Of a stretch of DNA of 64,000 nucleotides, positions 17,752 to 27,373 are shown one piece after another. The stretch covers positions 2,976,001 to 3,040,000 of the forward strand of contig NZ_LT605205.1 of assembly GCF_900095135.1 (NCBI RefSeq), written 5' to 3'. The first letter of the stretch is position 1. Each line of letters starts with the position of its first letter. This DNA is from Proteiniphilum saccharofermentans. GTDB lineage: Bacteria; Bacteroidota; Bacteroidia; Bacteroidales; Dysgonomonadaceae. The notes beneath the pieces were generated by a model, which was given only the letters and a program-made list of their open reading frames with translations, had not been told where the DNA came from and did not search any database. A program made the translations under genes and the position numbers.

Positions 17752-18189
17752 TTATTTCTCCGCTTTGGCCTTATAGGCAATAGCGTAAAAACGGATTTGT
17801 TTGATTACCGAGAGTAACCCGTTGGAGCGCGTCGGCGAAAGGTGATCTGTAAGTCCGATCTCTTTCATAAAACGTAGATCGGTATTGATAATCTCGTCAG
17901 GAGTACGACCGTTGAATACCCGCAGTACCAGAGCAAGCAGACCCTTCACTATAATGGCATCACTTTCCGCCTGGAACCAGAGTTTTCCATCTCGATAATC
18001 GGTCTGCAGCCATACACGGCTCTGACATCCCTCTATGATATTTTCGGGAATTTTATATTTTTCATCGATTGGTTGCAGGGCGTTTCCCTGCTCAATTATA
18101 ATGGCATATTTATCCATCCAGTCATCATAAATGCTGAATTCGTCAACAATTTCCTGTTGTACTTCGTCTATCGTTTGGCTCATGTTCAT
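17752..18189 (-). CDS. sufE: SufE family cysteine desulfurase-associated sulfur acceptor
   Basis: A 145-residue protein with the SufE signature: the catalytic Cys in IIEGCQSRVWLQ (about residue 54) and the C-terminal segment GLTDHLSPTRSNGL. SufE accepts persulfide sulfur from SufS and passes it to the SufBCD scaffold for Fe-S cluster assembly in the cytoplasm. Its start overlaps the stop of the upstream M28 peptidase gene by four bases (a second in-frame ATG lies two codons in). Convergent with hydE, 17 bases apart. Confidence 0.93.
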   Translation of the reverse strand: MNMSQTIDEVQQEIVDEFSIYDDWMDKYAIIIEQGNALQPIDEKYKIPENIIEGCQSRVWLQTDYRDGKLWFQAESDAIIVKGLLALVLRVFNGRTPDEIINTDLRFMKEIGLTDHLSPTRSNGLLSVIKQIRFYAIAYKAKAEK

Positions 18190-19190
18190 TTTTCTGTATA
18201 AATCACTTCCATTACTGTCTGTCCGGCTGCTTTAAGGCTGCCCCTGTCAATATTGCGCATATCATCTCTATGGGTATGCCAATGTGAAGCAAACCCCGTA
18301 TGTGTATCAGTTTTCAGATTGATTATATTGATGCTTGGAGCCCGCTGGTGTTGGTTCACCGACAGATGATCATCGGTGATATACCCCCCGTTCTGTGGCA
18401 GGAAGTAATTGCCATGTCCCAACTTAGCTGCGGTGCTCCACACTTTGTCTAATATGTTCGGTGCATACTTCATAGAATAACCCTCTTTCAGAAAAGTTGC
18501 ATTTGCAGCGCCGACCATATCCAGTAAAATACCATAATCCGCTTTGTAATTCTCCACATGCGGTTGCTCCGACCAATATCGAGAACCGAGACACCACCAC
18601 TCTCCCTGCACCCAATCGGTATCGAAAGAGGGTTGCCCCCAATCTTCCAGGTCGAAAAAGATAATATCAACTCCCACCTCCACCGGGTATTGCTGCAGAT
18701 TACGGGCTATTTCGAGCAGTGTCCCTACCCCACTTGCCCCATCATCGGCACCGGCAATAGGTTGTTGTTGCCTGCCGGCATCCGATTCTTCATCGGCAAA
18801 GGGCCGCGTATCCCAATGGGCAAAAAGTAAAATTCTTTTCTCCTTTTCAGGATAATAACTCCCTATGATATTGCGTAACGTCAGATTTTTACCGTCGTAG
18901 TGAGTGATATCCGCCTTTTGTTCTGTCACTTGTGCACCAAACTCGGTTAGTTTTGCCGCTAAGTAATCTCCACAGGCCTGATGTGCCGTCGTGCCGGGTA
19001 CTCTGGAGCCAAAAGCTAACTGTTTCTCCACGAAGGAATAGGCACTATCGGCGTTGAAATCCGGAGAAATTTGGAGGTACGGTTCCGTCACAACCGTGTA
19101 CTTACTCGATTGACAAGAATTACACGATATGGAAAACATCACTCCGGCTATCAATAAAATCAACAGGAAAAAATTACCCGCTCGTTGCAT
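18186..19190 (-). CDS. M28-family zinc peptidase / glutaminyl cyclase-like lipoprotein
   Basis: A 334-residue exported protein with a lipobox-like FSISC after an N-terminal hydrophobic stretch. Zinc-ligand motifs are LFAHWDTRPFAD, GADDGASGVGTLLE, FFDLEDWG and a C-terminal His in SHWHTHRDD, arranged as in bacterial glutaminyl-peptide cyclotransferases of the M28 fold. These cyclise N-terminal Gln to pyroglutamate on periplasmic proteins and are common in Bacteroidota, but an aminopeptidase role cannot be excluded. Overlaps the downstream sufE start by four bases. Confidence 0.87.
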   Translation of the reverse strand: MQRAGNFFLLILLIAGVMFSISCNSCQSSKYTVVTEPYLQISPDFNADSAYSFVEKQLAFGSRVPGTTAHQACGDYLAAKLTEFGAQVTEQKADITHYDGKNLTLRNIIGSYYPEKEKRILLFAHWDTRPFADEESDAGRQQQPIAGADDGASGVGTLLEIARNLQQYPVEVGVDIIFFDLEDWGQPSFDTDWVQGEWWCLGSRYWSEQPHVENYKADYGILLDMVGAANATFLKEGYSMKYAPNILDKVWSTAAKLGHGNYFLPQNGGYITDDHLSVNQHQRAPSINIINLKTDTHTGFASHWHTHRDDMRNIDRGSLKAAGQTVMEVIYTEK

Positions 19191-19224
19191 ATTTTATTTT
19201 AAATTTCGGATTTCAAAATTCTGA

Positions 19225-19339
19225 ATTGAATTAGCAATCGGCATAGCCAATTAACAATCGGCGTAAGCCAATTGAAAATCGACGGAGTCAAATCTTGGAT
19301 AGGAACAACGTTCGGCGGAGCCAAAATAGACGTAATCAA
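19225..19339. repeat. Degenerate dispersed intergenic repeat, about 20-bp units
   Basis: Successive copies of a word resembling AATTAnCAATCGGCGTAGCC follow each other with small changes (for example around 19229, 19249 and 19270, and decayed copies to 19339). The same core recurs at 43457-43500 and, in the opposite orientation with an insert, at 56071-56157. No gene lies between 19191 and 19375. Confidence 0.6.
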
Positions 19340-19375
19340 ATTATGAAATCACAAAATCAGCAAATCAACTAATCA

Positions 19376-20890
19376 TCACTGGTTCTTCTGATAAGAAAAA
19401 TTCGAAATCCCTATATTTTGATAAGTCTCTCTCAGAGCCTCTTCATTATCGGAGATAACCAACAATTTATCTCCCGCATGCAGTTCTGTCTGACCGGTCG
19501 GCACAAAGAATTGTTCTCCTCTTTTCACCATAACCACCAGAGTCTTATCCGGCAAAGGCATCTCTATCAGGTTCTTACCATACTTCAAAGTCTCATCGGT
19601 GATCAATATCTCCGTCATAGCCGACTTGATCTCTTCTGCAAATTCCACGTCGAAATCCTCCAACGCTTTATGTTTTTGCGGTTTTTCAGCCAGATTCAAC
19701 CATCTTGCCACCATTGGAAGAGAAGTACCCTGTACAAGGAGCGAGACAATAGTAATCACAAAAACCATATTAAATATCCATCGTGAGTCCGGGATTCCCG
19801 CAGCCAGCGGTAGAATGGCAAAGATGATAGGTACCGCTCCCCTTAGGCCTACCCATGAAATATAAAGATTATCCCTGAAACCTATTTTACGAAATGGCAG
19901 AAGAGTAAGAAACACTGTCAGCGGACGTCCGATAAAGATCAGGAAAGCGGAGATGATAAGGGCAGGTACAATTACCTCAATGAGTTCACCGGGATTGACA
20001 AGCAATCCGAGGGTAAGGAAGAGCAATATCTGACTCATCCATGCTACCCCATCAATAAATTTCATGGAAGTCCGTTTATGGGAGAATTTGGCGTTTCCGA
20101 TTACCAATCCGGCAATATATACGGCAAGGTATCCATTTCCTTTCAGGTAGTATGTGGCGGCAAAGATAAATATACCCAGCGTCAGTAAAAGAATGGGATA
20201 AAAAGAGCTGTTATCCATACGGATCCGGTTGATGATAGTCACCGCTCCTCTTCCCATTAAATACCCCATTCCACTTCCTACTACCAGTTGGATTACAATA
20301 GTGAGTACCACCATGCCGATATTAGGATCTGTTCCCGACTGGATAATTCCCATAAACACGATGGTAAGCATATAGGCCATCGGGTCGTTACTACCACTCT
20401 CCAACTCCAAAAGCGGGCGCAGGTTATTCTTAAGCGATAATCCTTTGGACCGCAATATACCAAACACTGATGCTGAGTCGGTTGATGAAAAGGTAGACGA
20501 GAGCAGCATCGCCGTCAACAGGCTGATCCCCAGGGAAGGGAACATATGTCCTGACAACCAGAAAGTGAATAATCCGGTAAGAATAGCGGTTATAAGCACC
20601 CCTAAGGTCGCGAGCATTACTCCGGGCCAGATGACCGGCCTGATTTCAGAAAACTTGGTATCCAATCCACCGGAAAAAAGGATCACGGTCAAACAGATCG
20701 TGCCGATCGTCTGTGCGGTCTGCACATTTTCAAAGACCAGACCAAATCCATCAGATCCGAAAACCATTCCTACTCCAAGGAAAAGCAATAATATGGGAAC
20801 ACCAAAACGGTGGCCTGCTTTCCCAATCAACATACTTATAAAAAATAGGACAGATCCTACCAATAATAATAATTCAGGGCTTATTGTCAT
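19376..20890 (-). CDS. Potassium/proton antiporter, CPA1 family with TrkA-C domain
   Basis: A 504-residue membrane protein with about 12 helices of the Na+/H+ exchanger fold, including the TDSASVFGIL segment, the ELESGSNDPMAYML motif with the ion-binding Asp, and SWVGLRGAVPIIFA. A cytoplasmic TrkA-C-type regulatory domain follows (about residues 410-500, DKTLVVMVKRGEQFFVPTG). This architecture matches NhaP2/CvrA K+/H+ antiporters that guard against cytoplasmic K+ overload and pH stress. The LD-carboxypeptidase gene ends 14 bases upstream. Confidence 0.92.
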   Translation of the reverse strand: MTISPELLLLVGSVLFFISMLIGKAGHRFGVPILLLFLGVGMVFGSDGFGLVFENVQTAQTIGTICLTVILFSGGLDTKFSEIRPVIWPGVMLATLGVLITAILTGLFTFWLSGHMFPSLGISLLTAMLLSSTFSSTDSASVFGILRSKGLSLKNNLRPLLELESGSNDPMAYMLTIVFMGIIQSGTDPNIGMVVLTIVIQLVVGSGMGYLMGRGAVTIINRIRMDNSSFYPILLLTLGIFIFAATYYLKGNGYLAVYIAGLVIGNAKFSHKRTSMKFIDGVAWMSQILLFLTLGLLVNPGELIEVIVPALIISAFLIFIGRPLTVFLTLLPFRKIGFRDNLYISWVGLRGAVPIIFAILPLAAGIPDSRWIFNMVFVITIVSLLVQGTSLPMVARWLNLAEKPQKHKALEDFDVEFAEEIKSAMTEILITDETLKYGKNLIEMPLPDKTLVVMVKRGEQFFVPTGQTELHAGDKLLVISDNEEALRETYQNIGISNFSYQKNQ

Positions 20891-20904
20891 CTTATATTTA
20901 GGTT

Positions 20905-21810
20905 TTACTGTATGAATGAAATAAATTCTTCTCCAACTCCCAACGTGGCCATCCCCCCCATGATCAGAGGGAAGTTCAGTTTCACATGTCCCACCGGGAA
21001 ATTGAAACAGAGAGGGAAATCATATTCACGGACCGCCTCTCTGATAGACTCTTGTAATGGAGAATACATTTGACTATCCTCTTCGTAACCGGTGAACTGA
21101 CCGACAATCAATCCACTGATTCCCTCAAATATACCTGCAAGTTTCAGGTGGTATATCATCCTGTCTACACGATAGGGAGTTTCACCAATGTCCTCTATGA
21201 AGAGTATACCTCCACGGGGGACTCTGACATATCTAGAACCCAATAAGCCGCAAAAAACCGATAGATTTCCGCCAAATAGTTTTCCAGTGGCTTTCCCTTT
21301 TCGATTCAAAGGGGAATATCCTCCCACAGGAATCCGGTATTCCGGTGACTGTCCTGCCAAAACAGCTTTTGTATAGCGTACCGCTATATCTTCGGCTCCT
21401 TCATCGGAAAAATGTTGAGCCATCGGCCCATGAAGAGAAGCTATGCCGTGAGTCTGCAGTGCAGCATGAAGTAGGGTTATATCACTATAACCGACAAGCC
21501 ACTTTGGATTTCTTTTTATCCCCGAAAAATTGAGTTTTCCAAGCAGATGCGCAGTCCCGTAACCACCACGGGAACAAAGGATCAGTTTCACATCCGGATC
21601 GTCGAACGCTCTCTGCAGATCGGAAAGCCGTTGCGCTACCGAACCACTGAATCGCCCTGCATCGCACAAGGCGTTTTCACTGATCTCGGGACGGAGTCCC
21701 CAACCCTCCAGGACAGCGGCTGCATCCTGCACGACATATCCGTCAATTTTCCCGGCAGGGGAAAGGATGACGGCTCTATCGTTGAATTGCAGTGACGGCG
21801 GTCGCTTCAT
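20905..21810 (-). CDS. ldcA: LD-carboxypeptidase (S66 family, muramoyltetrapeptide carboxypeptidase)
   Basis: A 301-residue protein of the LdcA/MccF family. The catalytic Ser sits in the nucleophile elbow GYSDITLLHAAL, with preceding LILCSRGGYGTAHLL and ISLHGPMAQH-like segments; the Glu in FIEDIGE and the His in FPVGHVKLN complete the triad. LdcA removes the terminal D-Ala from recycled murein tetrapeptides in the cytoplasm, consistent with the lack of a signal peptide. It lies just downstream of gyrB on the same strand (16 bases). Confidence 0.9.
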   Translation of the reverse strand: MKRPPSLQFNDRAVILSPAGKIDGYVVQDAAAVLEGWGLRPEISENALCDAGRFSGSVAQRLSDLQRAFDDPDVKLILCSRGGYGTAHLLGKLNFSGIKRNPKWLVGYSDITLLHAALQTHGIASLHGPMAQHFSDEGAEDIAVRYTKAVLAGQSPEYRIPVGGYSPLNRKGKATGKLFGGNLSVFCGLLGSRYVRVPRGGILFIEDIGETPYRVDRMIYHLKLAGIFEGISGLIVGQFTGYEEDSQMYSPLQESIREAVREYDFPLCFNFPVGHVKLNFPLIMGGMATLGVGEEFISFIQ

Positions 21811-21826
21811 CTTGTTATTTTCTCAT

Positions 21827-23800
<1,974 letters not shown>

Positions 23801-23859
23801 TTAAAACTACCTGTGAATTAGACTTCTACAATAGATTTGCTGATTTTTTCAAGACTGAA

Positions 23860-23890
23860 CAAAAGTACGAAAAAATAGTCATTTTTCCAA
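23860..23890 (-). promoter_or_regulatory. Promoter of gyrB
   Basis: On the minus strand TTGG (23887-23890), exactly 19 bases, then TACTTTTG (23860-23867) fits the Bacteroidota primary promoter. Transcription would begin near 23854, leaving a 60-base leader. The 78-bp tandem repeat begins only 19 bases upstream of the -33 element. Confidence 0.65.
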
Positions 23891-23909
23891 CCCCTTTTTG
23901 TTTTTTTAG

Positions 23910-24085
23910 AACGTTTGCGTCAAGCTAAATGAGCAAAGTCAAACTTGTTTGAATTTTGCCATAGCGAGCAAACGACTAACTTCAGTGAACGTTTGCGTCA
24001 AGCTAAATGAGCAAAGCCAAACTTGTTTGAATTTTGCCATAGCGAGCAAACGACTAACTTTAGTGAACGTTTGCGTCAAGCTAAA
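23910..24085. repeat. 78-bp tandem repeat, two full copies plus a 20-bp third
   Basis: Copies start at 23910, 23988 and 24066 with the same AACGTTTGCGTCAAGCTAAA. The two full copies differ at only about two positions (GTC/GCC and TTC/TTT), so the duplication is recent or kept uniform. Each copy begins with CGTTTGC and ends with GCAAACG, and contains an inner palindrome CAAACTTGTTTG, so each can fold as a long hairpin. Because 78 is a multiple of 3, the minus strand carries an open frame of repeated 26-residue units, which is most likely incidental. Confidence 0.85.
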
Positions 24086-24140
24086 ATAACGATTAAGCGA
24101 GAGCAATGTCAAGGCCAAAGACTTTCCAAAAAACCTATAA

Positions 24141-24175
24141 ATGACAAAAGCGGACCTGTTGTCCGCTTTTGTCAT
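24141..24175 (-). terminator. Terminator of the tRNA-Glu/rpsT/Dabb unit
   Basis: A perfect 15-bp stem (24141-24155 with 24161-24175) with loop CTGTT lies 23 bases after the Dabb stop; on the minus strand it is followed by TTTAT, a short T-rich tail. Confidence 0.75.
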
Positions 24176-24198
24176 ATTATTCCTTGAGGAGCACTATC

Positions 24199-24504
24199 CT
24201 AAAACTCGTAATCAATGGCTGCTCTTCCAATCCTCACTTTTCCAATAAACTCCCCTACTTTTAAATGTTCAGGATGTCCGGCATAAGTTTTCAAATCTTC
24301 CAGCGAGTCAAATTCGCTATCGAGCACAATATCATAATTTTCAGAAGAAGCCAGTGGATGATTCGAGAAAACCTCTATCTTCCTGATCACAGGAATCACC
24401 GCTTTTAATGCCTCCAGTTTTTCTTTTACTATGAGAATGTTTTCCGCTTTAGCATTCCCCTCAGCCTCTTCAGCCAACTTAAAGAATACCAAATGCCTTA
24501 TCAT
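24199..24504 (-). CDS. Dabb (stress-responsive alpha/beta barrel) domain protein
   Basis: A 101-residue protein with the Dabb pattern: opening MIRHLVFFKL, a middle DIVLDSEFDSLEDLKTYAGHPEHLKV and an end GKVRIGRAAIDYEF. These small ferredoxin-like proteins form dimeric barrels; their role in Bacteroidota is not established. The gene begins one base after the rpsT stop and precedes a strong hairpin, so it is the last member of the tRNA-Glu/rpsT unit. Confidence 0.88.
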   Translation of the reverse strand: MIRHLVFFKLAEEAEGNAKAENILIVKEKLEALKAVIPVIRKIEVFSNHPLASSENYDIVLDSEFDSLEDLKTYAGHPEHLKVGEFIGKVRIGRAAIDYEF

Positions 24505-24505
24505 C

Positions 24506-24760
24506 TCAACTCAAGCTGTTTACATGAGAAGCCAATTTCGACTTCAGGTTGTTGGCTTTATTTTGGTGTATCACATTCTTCTTAGCCAGCTTGTCGAGCA
24601 TAGAACAAACTTCGGGATACATCTTCTGGGCTTCTTCTTTGGAAGTAAGCGTACGTAATTCACGCACTTTATTCCTGGTGGTGCGCGAAACGTATCTGTT
24701 TGCCAGACGACGAACTTTGGTTTGCCTGATTCTCTTTACAGATGATTTATGATTTGCCAT
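24506..24760 (-). CDS. rpsT: 30S ribosomal protein S20
   Basis: An 84-residue basic protein starting [22 protein letters not shown] with the Lys/Arg-rich helices and the C-terminal segment [21 protein letters not shown] of S20, which binds 16S rRNA during small-subunit assembly. It lies downstream of tRNA-Glu on the same strand and shares its promoter. Confidence 0.97.
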   Translation of the reverse strand: MANHKSSVKRIRQTKVRRLANRYVSRTTRNKVRELRTLTSKEEAQKMYPEVCSMLDKLAKKNVIHQNKANNLKSKLASHVNSLS

Positions 24761-24797
24761 TTCTATTGACGCGTATGTTTATTTTTTTTAAATATTG

Positions 24798-24869
24798 TAG
24801 CCCATAGGGGAATCGAACCCCTCTTTCAAGAATGAAAATCTTGCGTCCTAACCGATAGACGAATGGGCC
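24798..24869 (-). tRNA. tRNA-Glu (anticodon TTC)
   Basis: The minus strand folds as a cloverleaf: acceptor GGCCCAT with ATGGGCT, D-arm around CGTCTATCGGTTAGGACG, anticodon loop TTTTCAT giving TTC between AAGA and TCTT, and T-arm AGGGGTTCGATTCCCCT. The 3' CCA is not encoded (the DNA gives CAA after the discriminator A). It is transcribed with rpsT from the promoter at 24922-24952. Confidence 0.95.
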
Positions 24870-24921
24870 CTTTCGGGCGTGAACCCTATTGTTAAAGATC
24901 TTGCTGTCTCAATTGCGGGTG

Positions 24922-24952
24922 CAAATATAGAACGTTTTTCTGAAAGCGCAAA
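24922..24952 (-). promoter_or_regulatory. Consensus Bacteroidota promoter of the tRNA-Glu/rpsT unit
   Basis: On the minus strand TTTG (24949-24952), exactly 19 bases, then TATATTTG (24922-24929): a full match to TTTG-N19-TAnnTTTG. It is the best promoter in the window and drives tRNA-Glu, rpsT and the Dabb gene up to the hairpin at 24141-24175. Confidence 0.8.
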
Positions 24953-25052
24953 ACTTTTCATTTAATTTTCTTCATTTTTCTTTTCATTTTCTTTCCGTAA
25001 TTTGCCCAAAGGGCTGAAAAAGAGAAAAAAAGTATTTTTATCCCATATCGAA

Positions 25053-25083
25053 TTGGTTCTTTCAAATATTTTATCTAATTTTG
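25053..25083 (+). promoter_or_regulatory. Candidate promoter of rpmH
   Basis: TTGG (25053-25056), 19 bases, TAATTTTG (25076-25083) fits the primary promoter pattern. Start would be near 25090, leaving a leader of about 150 bases before rpmH that contains a short coupled ORF. Confidence 0.55.
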
Positions 25084-25094
25084 CAGCCCGTAAA

Positions 25095-25247
25095 ATGAAG
25101 TCTCCCATAGAGAAGAGACCTTGTTTAACAGGAAATGGACAAACCGGGAAGGGCAAGGGGTCACAGGAGAAGCGTTTAAATCCAACCGGGCCTATATCAT
25201 ATATAATAAAGAACAACGGAAATAAAAAAAATAAAATAATTGTATGA
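25095..25247 (+). CDS. Possible 50-residue leader peptide overlapping the rpmH start
   Basis: An ATG shortly after the predicted transcription start opens a 50-codon frame of basic composition (9 Lys, with KGKGSQEKR and NNGNKKNK) that stops at TGA 25245-25247. That stop overlaps the rpmH ATG in an ATGA arrangement, the geometry of translational coupling. I do not recognise the peptide. It could be a chance frame in a leader; conservation of the overlap would decide. Confidence 0.35.
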   Translation: MKSPIEKRPCLTGNGQTGKGKGSQEKRLNPTGPISYIIKNNGNKKNKIIV

Positions 25248-25390
25248 AAAGAACATTCCAACCCTCTAACAGAAAGAGAAAGAACAAACACGGATTCCGT
25301 TCCAGAATGGCTTCCAAAAACGGAAGGAAAGTACTTGCCGCCCGTCGCTCAAAAGGCAGGGCCAAACTTACCGTGTCAGACGAATATTAA
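25244..25390 (+). CDS. rpmH: 50S ribosomal protein L34
   Basis: A 48-residue highly basic protein, [20 protein letters not shown] at the start, then [19 protein letters not shown] and a LTVSDEY end as in Bacteroidota L34. The start codon overlaps the stop of the leader frame. A strong terminator follows 15 bases after the stop, so it forms its own transcription unit. Confidence 0.97.
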   Translation: MKRTFQPSNRKRKNKHGFRSRMASKNGRKVLAARRSKGRAKLTVSDEY

Positions 25391-25405
25391 AGACAGTATC
25401 TTTTA

Positions 25406-25445
25406 AAAAGACAGGAATAGGGTTGACTTATTCCTGTCTTTTTGT
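25406..25445 (+). terminator. Rho-independent terminator after rpmH
   Basis: A perfect 14-bp stem AAAAGACAGGAATA (25406-25419) with its complement at 25429-25442, a 9-base loop and a T-rich 3' side. Confidence 0.85.
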
Positions 25446-25525
25446 TAGGTGACCGCCATATATCTCTCCGGAGTTCTTCACCTCTCTTTTTCGATACCAC
25501 AACTACCCACTCTCATTATTTTTTG

Positions 25526-25533
25526 TACTTTTG
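25526..25533 (+). promoter_or_regulatory. Candidate -7 element for the PASTA/rluD/ddl unit
   Basis: TACTTTTG fits TAnnTTTG; no clear -33 box at the right distance. The TTG at 25531 sits inside it, which supports choosing the downstream ATG at 25573 as the gene start. Confidence 0.4.
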
Positions 25534-25572
25534 TATCCCGTATATGCTTATACACTTATACGCGCGATTGTT

Positions 25573-26238
25573 ATGAGTAAAAAACAGACAAAAACAACTA
25601 TCCTCAGCAATAGTATTGTGAAAAATTTGCTGATGATCATAATTTGTGGCATACTTCTGGTTGTCCTGGCATTATTGCTCCTGAACGTTTATACAAGACA
25701 CGGGCAGAATGTGGTAGTGCCTGCACTGGAAAGCCTTCAGATAGGGGAGGCAAATACCATACTCAGGGCCAAAGGCCTCCATGCCGAGATAGTGGACTCA
25801 ATCTACCAGCGCGATGCCGTGCCGGGAGCAATCATAGATCAGAGGCCTAAAGCCGGCAATAAGGTAAAAGAAGGACGTGCCATATACCTGACCATCTACG
25901 CAAAGAACCCTCAGATGGTTGCTGTGCCTGAATTGACCGACTATTCTACCCGTCAGGCGTCCGCATTGCTCAACTCAATAGGATTTACCCAGCTCTCTAT
26001 ACAGGAAGTACCTGCGGAATATTCCGGCCTGGTAGTAGCTGTGGAATACAGAGGAAAAAGGTTGACGCCTGATGAAAAAATACCTGCCGGTTCGCCACTC
26101 ACATTGATTGTCACCAGTGGTGCATTGGCTGACTCGTTGAGGATTGACAACGAATATACCATCCCTCCGGGGGAGAGAAGTGAGGCCAACGGCATTCAGC
26201 CGGGAGGTGATGGAGCTATAGACGATTCATTTTTCTAA
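25573..26238 (+). CDS. PASTA domain-containing membrane protein
   Basis: About 221 residues: a short basic N-terminus, one membrane helix (LLMIIICGILLVVLALLLLNVY), then two clear PASTA repeats outside the membrane (VVVPALESLQIGEANTILR... and VAVPELTDYSTRQASALLN...) with the DQRPKAGNKVKEG and GSPLTLIVTSG turns; the intervening and final parts form a third, weaker copy. PASTA domains bind peptidoglycan stem peptides. No kinase or transpeptidase domain is attached. The gene precedes an RluD-type synthase and ddl, an arrangement I recall from other Bacteroidales. Confidence 0.88.
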   Translation: MSKKQTKTTILSNSIVKNLLMIIICGILLVVLALLLLNVYTRHGQNVVVPALESLQIGEANTILRAKGLHAEIVDSIYQRDAVPGAIIDQRPKAGNKVKEGRAIYLTIYAKNPQMVAVPELTDYSTRQASALLNSIGFTQLSIQEVPAEYSGLVVAVEYRGKRLTPDEKIPAGSPLTLIVTSGALADSLRIDNEYTIPPGERSEANGIQPGGDGAIDDSFF

Positions 26239-26248
26239 TCAATTGCTT

Positions 26249-27355
26249 GTGACGCAACAAAATTTGGACGATATTGATTTTTTTGCTGAGGATGATGACG
26301 GGATCATAGAGGAATTTCCGGACAAAAATCAGAAATTCGAACATTATCGGTTTGTAGCAGATAAGGGACAGAGCTTGCTGCGGATCGATAAATTTTTGTC
26401 CGTCAGGATAGAAGGGATCTCCAGAAACCGTATCCAGCAGGCAGCTGAAGCTGATTGTATCCTGGTAAACGGGCAACCGGTCAAATCGAGTTACAAGGTG
26501 AAGCCGCTCGATATGGTCTCTATCGTGATGGACCGTCCAAGACGTGAACTGGAAATCATCGCTGAAGATATCCCGCTTAATATTGTTTATGAAGATACGG
26601 CCTTGATGGTAATCAACAAGCCTGCAGGAATGGTTGTACATCCCGGTCACGGAAACTACACCGGCACATTGGTCAATGCGGTGGCATACCATCTGTATCG
26701 AGAGAATATCAGCGACATGAATGATCCAAGACTGGGACTGGTACACAGGATCGACAAGGATACGTCTGGCCTGCTGCTGGTAGCCAAAACCCCGGAAGCC
26801 AAAACAAACCTCTCAGGGCAGTTCTTCCGTAAAGAGACAAAGCGGACGTATGCCGCTTTGGTATGGGGAAGTCCGGCAGAAGACCACGGAACGATAGAGG
26901 GTAATATCGGACGCGACCCGAATGACCGGATGCGCATGCGCGTCTTCCCCGACGGTGATCATGGCAAACCGGCCGTCACCCACTACAGCGTATTGGAACG
27001 ATTCGGCTATGTAACTCTGGTTCAATGCCGGTTAGAAACCGGCCGTACGCACCAGATCCGTGTTCACATGAAACATATAGGACATCCGTTGTTCAATGAT
27101 GAACGATACGGAGGCAATGAGATCCTTCGCGGAACCCATTTCGCCAAATACAAACAGTTCGTTTCCAATTGCTTTGCCCTCTGTCCGCGTCAATGCCTGC
27201 ATGCACAAACGCTGGGCTTCATCCATCCTTCCACCGGAGAAGAGTTCTACTTTGAAAGCGATATTCCGGACGATATGCAATCGGTCATCGATAAATGGAG
27301 AGCGTACAGTAATGTGGGAAAGTGGGAAAGTGGGAAGGTAGATTCAACAATTTAA
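26249..27355 (+). CDS. rluD: RluD-like 23S rRNA pseudouridine synthase
   Basis: About 368 residues: an acidic N-terminal extension, an S4 RNA-binding domain (about 45-100, LRIDKFLSVRIEGISRNRIQ), then the RsuA/RluA catalytic domain with the Asp of LVHRIDKDTSGLL and the motif GRTHQIRVHMKHIGHPLF. It converts uridines of 23S rRNA helix 69 in the best-known homologue. Start is taken as GTG 26249; TTG 26243 is also possible. The last residues (WESGKVDSTI) are encoded by an intergenic GTGGGAAAG-type repeat, so the C-terminus has been extended by repeat DNA. Confidence 0.9.
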   Translation: MTQQNLDDIDFFAEDDDGIIEEFPDKNQKFEHYRFVADKGQSLLRIDKFLSVRIEGISRNRIQQAAEADCILVNGQPVKSSYKVKPLDMVSIVMDRPRRELEIIAEDIPLNIVYEDTALMVINKPAGMVVHPGHGNYTGTLVNAVAYHLYRENISDMNDPRLGLVHRIDKDTSGLLLVAKTPEAKTNLSGQFFRKETKRTYAALVWGSPAEDHGTIEGNIGRDPNDRMRMRVFPDGDHGKPAVTHYSVLERFGYVTLVQCRLETGRTHQIRVHMKHIGHPLFNDERYGGNEILRGTHFAKYKQFVSNCFALCPRQCLHAQTLGFIHPSTGEEFYFESDIPDDMQSVIDKWRAYSNVGKWESGKVDSTI

Positions 27356-27373
27356 TAGTTCAACGATTCAACA

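Noticed and set aside
23910-24085. Possible CRISPR array
   Set aside because: The units are directly adjacent with no variable spacers, and no cas gene is in the window.
23939-24175. A 78-codon minus-strand frame with repeated 26-residue units
   Set aside because: It exists because the 78-bp repeat length is a multiple of three; it starts inside a terminator stem and lacks a promoter.
24962-25291. A 109-codon minus-strand frame
   Set aside because: It overlaps the rpmH promoter, leader and start on the opposite strand and is low-complexity Phe-rich sequence.
26216-26746. A 176-codon minus-strand frame
   Set aside because: It is antisense to the pseudouridine synthase gene, whose motifs are complete.
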